NCBI GenBank assembly: GCA_019428955.1
Contig: JAHYJF010000236.1
Location: 1 to 5,519 of the forward strand
Direction: 5' to 3'
DNA length: 5,519 bases
Source of the DNA: Burkholderiaceae bacterium
Lineage (GTDB): Bacteria; Pseudomonadota; Gammaproteobacteria; Burkholderiales; Burkholderiaceae_E
Under the pieces are notes generated by a model. That model saw nothing but the letters and a program-made list of their open reading frames with translations, was not told the origin of the DNA and searched no databases. Position 1 is the first letter of the stretch. Each line of letters begins with the position of its first letter. Positions 1-5,519 of the stretch are shown here, in pieces. Made by a program: the position numbers and the translations under genes.

Positions 1-1
1 G

Positions 2-31
2 GCCCGGCCGAAGGCACGGACGAGGACATGA
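2..31 (+). CDS. gspK: Probable 3' end of gspK (minor pseudopilin), last nine codons and stop
   Basis: This is a partial gene entering from the left edge. Reading from base 2 gives Ala-Arg-Pro-Lys-Ala-Arg-Thr-Arg-Thr followed by TGA at 29-31. The stop overlaps the ATG of gspL as ATGA, a typical coupled junction. The gene name rests on context: gspK lies directly before gspL in most T2SS operons, and GspK is the large minor pseudopilin at the pseudopilus tip. Nine residues are too few to identify a family. A different frame stays open to a TGA at 108-110 but would need an 80-base overlap with gspL, which is less likely. Confidence 0.35.
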   Translation, partial: ARPKARTRT

Positions 32-1284
32 CAGCGACGAACATTCGAAAGGGCGAGTCGTTCATCTGGTTGCCGCCGCGCTCGGTAGGGGAGCGAGCGT
101 TTGCCACTGAAGCGCGCCTGGTGGCACTGTGGCTCGGGCCGGACGGGGCAGGCTACCAGCGCATCAGTCTCGACGCGCTGCCGCAACTAAATTCCGTGAC
201 GCTGCTATTCGACGCTCGCGATGTCGCGTTGTTGCGTACCAAGGTGCCGCCGATATCGGGGGCGAAACTGCGCTTGGCGCTACCGAACCTGGTTGAGGAC
301 CAGTTGCTCCAGGATGCTGGTTCCTGCGCCTTTGCGCTCGGCCCGCAGGTAGGTCCGGAGGGCGAACGCCTGGTGGCCGTAATCGATCGTAACTGGCTGG
401 AATTCGTGCTCGGGGCCTTCGAGCGCCGCGGGGCCAAGGTCCAGGCTGCCTGGCCGGCACAACTTGCGCTGCCGATGACTGGCAAGGGCAACTGGTCGCT
501 GCTTTGCCTCCCCGACGGACTGGCATTGCGGTGCGACGCCACTGCTGGAATCGGCTGGCCGGCAGGCGAAGACGCCCAAGGTCGCCAGGAGGCGCTGACC
601 AGCCTGCTCGCCAATGCCGGCGAGTGCGCCGGCGGCAAGGTAGTCGTGTTCGCCCTCGACGACGGTTGGCAGGAGCCGATTGACGCCGCGTTAGCCGACC
701 TGGGGCTGGCGATCGACGGCAAGATGCACCGGATGCCGGCTCCCCAGCCGGCGAGCGTCGATTTGCTCGCCGGGCGGGTGCGGCGCGGCGCGCTGGGCTG
801 GGTCAATGACATCAATTGGCGGGCGTGGCGCTGGCCGGGAGCCCTTGCGGCGGCGGCACTGGCCGCCTGGCTGTTGGGGTTGAACGTGCATTGGGCCCAG
901 CTGGCCCAGGAGCGCAACGAACTGCGCTCCGCGCTCGAGACTACCTTCCGGCGCACGTTCCCGGAAACCAAGGTGGTCGTCGATCCGGTATTGCAGATGG
1001 AGCGCGAAGTATCCGCGCTGCGCACCCGCGCCGGGCAGAGCGGTCCGGGCGATTTCGTGCCCCTGTTGGCCCGCCTGGGCCAGGCGCTCGGCGCGCAGTC
1101 GCTCGATTCACTGGCGTCGGTCGACTATCGCGAAGGCGCGCTGCGCATCAAGTTCAAACCGGCAGTGGTACAGAGCAGGGCGGCGCGTGACAGCCTGCTC
1201 GAAGCCTGTCGGCGGGTCGGCCTGCGGCTCGAGTTCGACCAGCCCCGCGAGTCCTCGCTCGTGGCCGCGGTCACGGTGATGTAG
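28..1284 (+). CDS. gspL: GspL, T2SS inner-membrane assembly platform protein (GspE recruiter)
   Basis: GspL is a single-pass inner-membrane protein that binds the GspE ATPase in the cytoplasm and GspM in the membrane and periplasm. The product is 418 residues, normal for the family. Residues about 10-255 form the cytoplasmic actin-like region. Family-typical stretches there are ARDVALL (63-69), LPNLVEDQLLQD (85-96), LVAVIDRNWLE (115-125) and VDLLAGR (244-250). A hydrophobic membrane segment follows at about 268-288, just after the Trp/Arg-rich WRAWRW (264-269). The periplasmic part starts with a helical stretch and the conserved FPETKVVVDPVLQMERE (311-327), then a C-terminal ferredoxin-like region at about 340-418. 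The ATG at 28 overlaps a TGA in another frame, so coupling to gspK is likely. Its nearest purine-rich sequence (GAGGA, 22-26) is only one base away, too close for a good Shine-Dalgarno. The reading frame is open upstream to the window edge, so a slightly earlier start cannot be excluded. Confidence 0.96.
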   Translation: MTATNIRKGESFIWLPPRSVGERAFATEARLVALWLGPDGAGYQRISLDALPQLNSVTLLFDARDVALLRTKVPPISGAKLRLALPNLVEDQLLQDAGSCAFALGPQVGPEGERLVAVIDRNWLEFVLGAFERRGAKVQAAWPAQLALPMTGKGNWSLLCLPDGLALRCDATAGIGWPAGEDAQGRQEALTSLLANAGECAGGKVVVFALDDGWQEPIDAALADLGLAIDGKMHRMPAPQPASVDLLAGRVRRGALGWVNDINWRAWRWPGALAAAALAAWLLGLNVHWAQLAQERNELRSALETTFRRTFPETKVVVDPVLQMEREVSALRTRAGQSGPGDFVPLLARLGQALGAQSLDSLASVDYREGALRIKFKPAVVQSRAARDSLLEACRRVGLRLEFDQPRESSLVAAVTVM

Positions 1285-1287
1285 GAG
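1283..1287 (+). promoter_or_regulatory. Ribosome binding site of gspM
   Basis: AGGAG lies seven bases before the gspM ATG at 1295 and overlaps the last two bases of the gspL stop codon. It is a strong, well-spaced Shine-Dalgarno and fixes the gspM start. Confidence 0.8.
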
Positions 1288-1294
1288 CCCGACC

Positions 1295-1792
1295 ATGATT
1301 GAAACACTGCTGCAGAAATGGCGAGGTCTGGCCCGACGCGAACGGCGCATGGTTGGCGCCGGCCTGACGGTCATGGTTCTGGCCCTGATCTACCTGCTGC
1401 TCATCGAACCGGCGACGGTCGGTCGGAGCGAAATCTCGGCGGAACTGCCGGGTTTGCGCGCCCAGGTGAGCCGCATGGAGTTGCTGGCCGGCGAAGTTCG
1501 GCGCCTCGCCAGCGCGCCGGTGGTCGCTGATTCCAGCTCCCAGCTGCGCGAACGCATCGAGCAGTCCGCGCTCAGCGCCGGACTCGGCGCCATGGCGCAG
1601 GTGGGGCTGGCGGGCGAGCGGATCGAAGTCAAGGCGAAGGGCGTGCCGTTCGCGACCCTGGTCGACTGGCTGGACTCGGTGCTGCGCGAGACCCGGGTGC
1701 GGGTGGTCGACGCGAATGTTTCGCGGGATCTGCAGCCCGGATTGGTTATTGCCAGGCTCGTGCTGGAAGCGCCACGCCAGGAAAAACGTTGA
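1295..1792 (+). CDS. gspM: GspM, T2SS inner-membrane platform protein, partner of GspL
   Basis: GspM is a small bitopic inner-membrane protein that pairs with GspL and stabilises the GspE-GspL-GspF platform. The product has 165 residues, a usual length. A short basic cytoplasmic tail contains the family-typical pattern W-x-x-L-x-x-R-E-x-R (residues 9-18). One membrane segment follows at about 20-37, ending in LLLIEPA (34-40). A helical periplasmic stretch spans about 43-75. A C-terminal ferredoxin-like region at about 76-160 includes VPFATLVDWLDSVLRE (117-132), which resembles the family pattern F-x-x-L-x-x-W-L. The gene begins ten bases after the gspL stop behind a good AGGAG. Its TGA overlaps the ATG of an 18-codon mini-ORF. 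Identity rests on topology, motifs and position between gspL and gspN, because GspM sequences are poorly conserved. Confidence 0.94.
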   Translation: MIETLLQKWRGLARRERRMVGAGLTVMVLALIYLLLIEPATVGRSEISAELPGLRAQVSRMELLAGEVRRLASAPVVADSSSQLRERIEQSALSAGLGAMAQVGLAGERIEVKAKGVPFATLVDWLDSVLRETRVRVVDANVSRDLQPGLVIARLVLEAPRQEKR

Positions 1793-1848
1793 TGGCGAGC
1801 AAAGGAATGAGCGGGATGTACCGTCGCGCAGTGGAGACAAAGCGGTGA
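1792..1848 (+). other. 18-codon mini-ORF bridging gspM and gspN, possible coupling peptide
   Basis: A short reading frame encodes MASKGMSGMYRRAVETKR and fills the gap between gspM and gspN exactly. Its ATG overlaps the gspM stop as TGATG, and its TGA overlaps the gspN GTG as GTGA. AGGA at 1779-1782 lies nine bases before the ATG, a workable ribosome binding site. The peptide is basic and matches no family I recognise. Its codons (AAA, GGA, GGG, GCA, ACA, AAG) differ from the C- or G-ending codons the neighbours favour, which argues against selection on the peptide. The plausible role is to carry ribosomes to the weak GTG of gspN. It may equally be a chance spacer. Confidence 0.25.
1833..1836 (+). 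promoter_or_regulatory. Ribosome binding site of gspN
   Basis: GGAG sits eight bases before the GTG at 1845. Together with the position of the membrane segment right after that codon, it supports GTG 1845 as the gspN start. Confidence 0.6.
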
Positions 1849-2639
1849 AGACGATCCGCTGGATCGGCATGATTGTCGCGGCCCTGCTGGGATCCGCGAT
1901 CGCGCTGGCGGCTTTTGCGCCGGCCAGCCTTGCTGACGCCGCGCTGCGCAGGGTCACGTCCGGGCGGCTGGCACTTGCTGAAACGTCGGGTACAGTGTGG
2001 CGCGGCAGTGGCCGGATCGTGCTGATCGACGTGGCGCGGGCGCGTCCCGAGGGCAACGGCGGCAAGCCTCAGGTGCTCGCAGGGGTGGCAATTCCCGGCC
2101 GGCTCGACTGGGACCTGCGGGCCCTGCCACTGATGGTCGGGGTGGTCGACGCGGCCTTCCGGCTGGAGGGAATGGCGGCTCCGGTGCGCCTGGCCGGCAA
2201 TCTGGCCGAGGTCCGGATCGGCGCCGGCGGGTTTGCCTTGCCGTCGGTCGAACTGGGACGGTTGGGCTCGCCGTGGAACACCTTCAGGCCGGTTGCTGCG
2301 CTGGCGTTGCGCTGGGAAGGTATGGCCTTTCGCAACACCGGTTTCGAGGGGCGCGCGACCATCGAGTTGCGTGACCTGGCATCGGCGCTGAGTCCGGTGC
2401 GCCCGCTGGGCAGCTATCGTATCGAAGTGGTGGGCAGTGGTGCCAGTACGGCCGTCACGATGGCGACGCTGGCCGGCCCGCTGCAACTTACCGGCAATGG
2501 CACCTGGAATGCCCGTACCGGTCTGAGTTTTCGCGGCCTTGCGCGTTCCGATCCAAGCGAGGAAGCCAGGATCAGGTCTTTCCTGAATCTGGTGGGGAAG
2601 CGTGAAGGCGACGCTACCGTTATTACAATAGGGCAGTGA
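1845..2639 (+). CDS. gspN: GspN, accessory T2SS inner-membrane protein
   Basis: GspN is found in only some T2SS operons and is often dispensable; its role is not firmly known. The product from GTG 1845 is 264 residues, close to the usual size of about 250. An N-terminal signal-anchor covers residues about 4-25, followed by a periplasmic, mostly beta-type region. Family-typical patterns are GRLALAETSGTVWRG (40-54), a W-x-L-R-x-L-P-L stretch (89-96), RPLGSYRIEV (186-195), GPLQLTGNGTW (211-221) and a C-terminal FLNLVGKREGD (246-256). The start choice rests on GGAG eight bases upstream and on placing the signal-anchor at the very N-terminus. The frame is open upstream to an ATG at 1716, but that would overlap gspM and add 43 residues unlike GspN. 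An internal ATG at 1869 would cut into the membrane segment. The stop overlaps a possible gspD GTG as GTGA. Confidence 0.92.
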   Translation: MKTIRWIGMIVAALLGSAIALAAFAPASLADAALRRVTSGRLALAETSGTVWRGSGRIVLIDVARARPEGNGGKPQVLAGVAIPGRLDWDLRALPLMVGVVDAAFRLEGMAAPVRLAGNLAEVRIGAGGFALPSVELGRLGSPWNTFRPVAALALRWEGMAFRNTGFEGRATIELRDLASALSPVRPLGSYRIEVVGSGASTAVTMATLAGPLQLTGNGTWNARTGLSFRGLARSDPSEEARIRSFLNLVGKREGDATVITIGQ

Positions 2640-2641
2640 AC

Positions 2642-2646
2642 AGGAG
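2642..2646 (+). promoter_or_regulatory. Ribosome binding site that decides the gspD start
   Basis: AGGAG is followed by ATG after one base (2648) and by an in-frame GTG after seven bases (2654). The same AGGAG with seven-base spacing precedes gspM. The spacing therefore favours GTG 2654 over ATG 2648, and it cannot serve GTG 2636, which lies upstream of it. Confidence 0.6.
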
Positions 2647-2653
2647 CATGACA

Positions 2654-5104
2654 GTGGATAAGCAGCGCGAGCATGGGCCCGGACGAGGGTTCGGACTGAC
2701 TGCCCGGCGCGTTCGGTCGGCGACCTCGGCTGGTCTCCTGGTACTGGGGGTCCTGGCGATCCCGGCCTGGAGCGGCCTGGGCGAAAGCGCGCAGGCGGCG
2801 ACCGAGGCGAAGCCGATCGCGGCCAAGGTGCCAGCGAAGAAAGTGGCTTCGGCCGCCGCCAAGAAGCCCGGAGCAGCTCCTACCAAACTGGCGCAGGCCA
2901 GGGTCGACAAGCCAAAGGTCAATCGCGGCCAGCCGATCACGCTCAATTTCAAGGACGCCGACATTCAGTCGGTGATCGGGGCCTTCGGTCATCTGCTCAA
3001 CCGGACCTTCGTCATCGATCAACGCGTGGTCGGCAAGATCACGCTCGAAACGCCCAAGCCGATTGCGCTTGCGCAAGCCTACGAGATGCTGCAGTCGACC
3101 CTGCGCCTGCACGGTTTCGCCATCGTCGACAGTGGATCGTTCGCCAAGGTCGTCCCGGAAGCTGACGCCAAGCTCCAGTACGGTCCGGTCACGGTCGGGG
3201 AGCAGGCGGCGCGCGGCGGCGACCAGATCGTCACCCAGATCTTCCGCATCAACTACGAGTCGGCAACCCACCTGGTGCCGGTCCTGCGGCCACTGATCAC
3301 GGCCAACAACACCATCACCGCCTACGCCAACAACAACTCGCTGGTGATCACCGACTACGCCTCGAACCTGCAGCGGATCGCCCGGATCATCGCGACCATC
3401 GACAGCCCGTCGACCAGCGAGGTCGAGGTCGTCAAGCTCAATAATTCGGTCGCCACCGACGTCGCAGTTTCGGTTTCGAAACTGCTCGACGAGATGCAGC
3501 GCGGCGGAGCGCCTGCTGCCGGCGCTGACGCCGGACGCGTAATCGTATTGGCCGATCCGCGAGTGAACTCGATCCTGATTCGTTCTTCGAGCGTGGCCAA
3601 GGTGAACCTCGCCAAGACGCTGATCGCAAGGCTCGACCAGGCCGGTGACGACAAGGGCAACATCCATGTCGTGTACTTGCGCAACGCCGAGGCCGTGAAG
3701 CTCGCCGAAACGCTGCGTGCGGTGCTGGGCGACAGCTCGGGGGGGGCGTCCACCAGCCCCGCCAAGGCGGGCTCGAGCTTGTCATCAACCTCGGGTGCCG
3801 GCGCAACCAGCGGTGGAGCCGGCGCCACCCCGGCGCCGCTGCAGGCGTCATCGCAAGCCCCGGTATCGATCTCCGCAGGCGGAGCCGTGATTGCCGCCGA
3901 CCCGAGCACCAATTCTCTGATCATCACCGCCCCGTTGCCAGTGTACCGCAACCTGCGCGCCGTGATCGAACGTCTCGACACCCGCCGGGCCCAGGTCTAC
4001 ATCGAATCACTGATCGTCGAGGTTTCGGCCGAGAAAGCGGCGGAGCTGGGCATCCAGTGGCAGTTCCTCAACGCGCCCGAGGGTACGACTCGGGTGATTG
4101 GCGGCACCAACCTGCCCGCCAGGGGGGCAGGCGGAAACATCCTCGACGCCACCACCAACCTCGGCGCCATCGGCCAGGGCCTCAACCTCGGGATCGTGCG
4201 CGGGACCACCACGCTGCCCGGCGTCGGCACGGTGCTGAATCTCGGATTGCTCGCCCGGGCGCTCGAGAACGACGCCAATGCCAACATTCTGGCGACCCCG
4301 AACCTGATGACCATGGACAATGAGGAAGCGCGGATCATCATTGGCCAGAACGTCCCGTTCGTGACCGGGTCGTACTTGCCACCGACGGGCGGTGGCACTT
4401 CCAACAGCCCTTTCCAGACGATCGAGCGCAAGGACGTCGGCACCACCCTGAGGGTCAAGCCGCAAGTGTCGGAGAATGGCGCGGTCAAGATGGCGATCTT
4501 CCAGGAGGTGTCGAGCGTGCTGGACGCATCGCTGGCCGCCGGACTGATCACCAAGAAACGCTCGATCGAGACCAACGTGTTGGTTGACGACGGCCAGATC
4601 GTGGTCCTCGGTGGCCTGATCGAGGAAACGATGCAGGACGGCAAGCAATCGGTTCCGGGACTGGGCGACATACCGGGGATCGGGCAGCTGTTCCGCTACG
4701 ACACCCGCAAGCGCGTCAAGACCAACCTGCTGGTGTTCCTGCGACCGGTGATCGTGCGCGACACCAATGCTGCCTATCGGGTGACGGCCGATCGCTATGA
4801 CTACATTCGCCAGCTCCGCGGCGACTCGCGGATGGGCGAGCACTGGCTGCTCCCGGACATGCCGCAGTCTGACATGCCGGTGCTGCCGGTTCCGCCCGAG
4901 AGCAAGTCACCGGCGGGCCAGCAGCCGGACAATGGCAAGCAGGGCAGCGCAACGCCGCCGGCGCTGGTGCCAGGAGCCGCCCCTGGGGGTTCGCCACAAT
5001 CACTGGCTGCGATAGTGGCGGGACGTGGTGCCGAGGCTCCAGCTGCGCAAGCCAAGCCGGCACCGCCAGACTCGTCGTTTGATGCCCAGCTGTACATCAA
5101 CTAG
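2654..5104 (+). CDS. gspD: GspD, T2SS outer-membrane secretin
   Basis: GspD multimers form the outer-membrane channel of the T2SS. From GTG 2654 the product is 816 residues, longer than the usual 650-720. A signal peptide has a long basic n-region (1-25), a hydrophobic core (26-38) and probable cleavage after AQA (46-48). There is no cysteine in the protein, so no lipobox. A Lys/Ala/Pro linker (49-93) leads to N0 (about 95-170), N1 (192-252), N2 (256-329) and N3 (336-445). N3 carries a Gly/Ser/Ala insert at 360-410. The secretin domain runs from about 446 to 703, with NVPFVTG (566-572), GTTLRV (596-601) and the signature VPGLGDIPGIGQLF (667-680). Residues about 704-731 fit the S-domain (possible pilotin site), and a Pro/Ala-rich tail (732-816) ends the protein. 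Alternative starts are ATG 2648 and GTG 2636; the latter overlaps the gspN stop as GTGA but lacks a well-spaced ribosome binding site. Confidence 0.97.
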   Translation: MDKQREHGPGRGFGLTARRVRSATSAGLLVLGVLAIPAWSGLGESAQAATEAKPIAAKVPAKKVASAAAKKPGAAPTKLAQARVDKPKVNRGQPITLNFKDADIQSVIGAFGHLLNRTFVIDQRVVGKITLETPKPIALAQAYEMLQSTLRLHGFAIVDSGSFAKVVPEADAKLQYGPVTVGEQAARGGDQIVTQIFRINYESATHLVPVLRPLITANNTITAYANNNSLVITDYASNLQRIARIIATIDSPSTSEVEVVKLNNSVATDVAVSVSKLLDEMQRGGAPAAGADAGRVIVLADPRVNSILIRSSSVAKVNLAKTLIARLDQAGDDKGNIHVVYLRNAEAVKLAETLRAVLGDSSGGASTSPAKAGSSLSSTSGAGATSGGAGATPAPLQASSQAPVSISAGGAVIAADPSTNSLIITAPLPVYRNLRAVIERLDTRRAQVYIESLIVEVSAEKAAELGIQWQFLNAPEGTTRVIGGTNLPARGAGGNILDATTNLGAIGQGLNLGIVRGTTTLPGVGTVLNLGLLARALENDANANILATPNLMTMDNEEARIIIGQNVPFVTGSYLPPTGGGTSNSPFQTIERKDVGTTLRVKPQVSENGAVKMAIFQEVSSVLDASLAAGLITKKRSIETNVLVDDGQIVVLGGLIEETMQDGKQSVPGLGDIPGIGQLFRYDTRKRVKTNLLVFLRPVIVRDTNAAYRVTADRYDYIRQLRGDSRMGEHWLLPDMPQSDMPVLPVPPESKSPAGQQPDNGKQGSATPPALVPGAAPGGSPQSLAAIVAGRGAEAPAAQAKPAPPDSSFDAQLYIN

Positions 5105-5139
5105 ACCAATACCAAACGACTCCTGGCCCAGACCACCAA

Positions 5140-5519
5140 ATGGCTACTGTCTCCCCGGCGCGCTTTGTTTCCTACGGTTTCGCCCGTGCCAACCATCTGC
5201 TGGTGAGCGCGGAGTCGGTAGACGCGCTCGAGGTCTGGATCAGTCCCAAGACCCCTTCCCAGGCGCTGGCGGAACTTTCCCGCACCGTGCCGCGCCGACT
5301 GGTGACCAGGCTCAAGCCGGAGGCCGAGGTGGTGGAGGCGATTTCACGCGCCTACGCCCAGCATGAAGGCTCGGCCGCATCGGTGGTCGACGAGGTCGCG
5401 AGCGACGTCGACCTGACCCGCCTGCTGCAGGATCTCCCGAAGATCGAGGACCTGCTCGAAACCGAGGACGACGCGCCGATCATCAGGGTGATCAACGCGC
5501 TGCTCACGCAGGCCAGCCG
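5140..5519 (+). CDS. gspE: GspE, T2SS assembly ATPase, N-terminal part (truncated by window end)
   Basis: GspE is the cytoplasmic hexameric ATPase that drives pseudopilus assembly and docks on GspL. Only 126 codons are visible, about a quarter of the gene. The N1E region (about 1-75), which in known systems binds GspL, begins with VSYGFARANHLLVS (10-23). A linker with acidic residues follows, then the N2E start: DLTRLLQDLPKIEDLLETEDDAP (91-113) and PIIRVINALLTQA (113-125). This is the highly conserved stretch just before the GASDIH motif of GspE/PilB-type ATPases, which would lie beyond the window. Walker A, Walker B and the metal-binding CxxC motifs are not visible. The ATG at 5140 is the first start in this frame after the gspD stop. 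No Shine-Dalgarno is apparent before it. The gene follows gspD by 35 bases and is probably co-transcribed. Confidence 0.96.
   Translation, partial: MATVSPARFVSYGFARANHLLVSAESVDALEVWISPKTPSQALAELSRTVPRRLVTRLKPEAEVVEAISRAYAQHEGSAASVVDEVASDVDLTRLLQDLPKIEDLLETEDDAPIIRVINALLTQAS

Noticed and set aside
1716..1844. Upstream extension of gspN to the ATG at 1716
   Set aside because: It would overlap gspM by 77 bases and place 43 non-hydrophobic residues before the signal-anchor. GTG 1845 has a spaced GGAG and gives a normal-length GspN.
1271..2065. Open frame on the - strand opposite gspM and the gspN start (264 codons)
   Set aside because: Same shadow effect; low-complexity Arg/Gln/His-rich product and no family features.
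2699..2716. Twin-arginine (Tat) signal in GspD
   Set aside because: An Arg-Arg pair precedes the hydrophobic core, but the following residues (Val-Arg-Ser) do not fit the S/T-R-R-x-F-L-K pattern, and secretins use the Sec route.
2414..3667. Long open frame on the - strand opposite gspN/gspD (417 codons)
   Set aside because: It lies opposite clear gspN and gspD coding sequence. Its product is Arg/Asp/Gly-rich without a recognisable domain. Such antisense frames arise from the strong G/C third-position bias of the + strand genes.
3809..3840. Imperfect palindromes with GCCGGC cores, hairpin-like
   Set aside because: They fall within Gly/Ala codons of the N3 insert, have no T-run and sit mid-gene, so a terminator or regulatory stem is not supported.
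4122..4127. Second G-run (G6) in gspD as a slippage site
   Set aside because: Six G is short and expected by chance in this GC-rich coding sequence.
4007..4843. Open frames on the - strand opposite the gspD secretin domain (up to 278 codons)
   Set aside because: They mirror the most conserved part of GspD, have biased composition (His/Arg/Gly or Ser/Pro) and no ribosome binding site or neighbour that would make sense.
5102..5139. Terminator between gspD and gspE
   Set aside because: No G/C stem followed by T-run is present; the gap is C/A-rich and short, consistent with read-through into gspE.

Overview
The window is a stretch of a type II secretion system (T2SS, general secretory pathway) operon, read entirely on the + strand. 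It holds the last codons of what is probably gspK, complete gspL, gspM, gspN and gspD, and the first 126 codons of gspE, cut off by the window end. The DNA is GC-rich (roughly two thirds G+C by eye) with strong G/C preference at third codon positions. The GspE N-terminus, the presence of GspN and the N-D-E gene order suggest a betaproteobacterium (Burkholderiales or Rhodocyclales-like). That assignment is inference from general family knowledge, not from a search.

Layout: 2-31 probable gspK tail; 28-1284 gspL (inner-membrane assembly protein that recruits the GspE ATPase); 1295-1792 gspM (its membrane partner); 1793-1844 a short gap spanned by an 18-codon mini-ORF; 1845-2639 gspN (accessory, GTG start); 2654-5104 gspD (outer-membrane secretin, GTG start preferred); 5105-5139 a C/A-rich gap; 5140-5519 gspE (5' part of the ATPase gene). 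No stretch over 300 bases lacks a gene. I see no RNA gene, mobile element, CRISPR array or intrinsic terminator.

How the genes work together: GspE powers the assembly of a periplasmic pseudopilus. GspL and GspM tie the ATPase to the inner-membrane platform, and GspK is a minor pseudopilin at the pseudopilus tip. GspD forms the outer-membrane channel through which folded exoproteins leave, and GspN is an accessory inner-membrane protein of uncertain role. Nearly every junction is a stop/start overlap (ATGA, TGATG, GTGA) or is separated by only a few bases, which indicates a single, translationally coupled operon.

I found no new system. The points worth a second look are small: an 18-codon mini-ORF that exactly bridges gspM and gspN, a G8 tract inside gspD where a one-base slip would remove the secretin domain, a possible promoter just before gspD, three low-complexity expansions in GspD, and a gspE start without a visible ribosome binding site.
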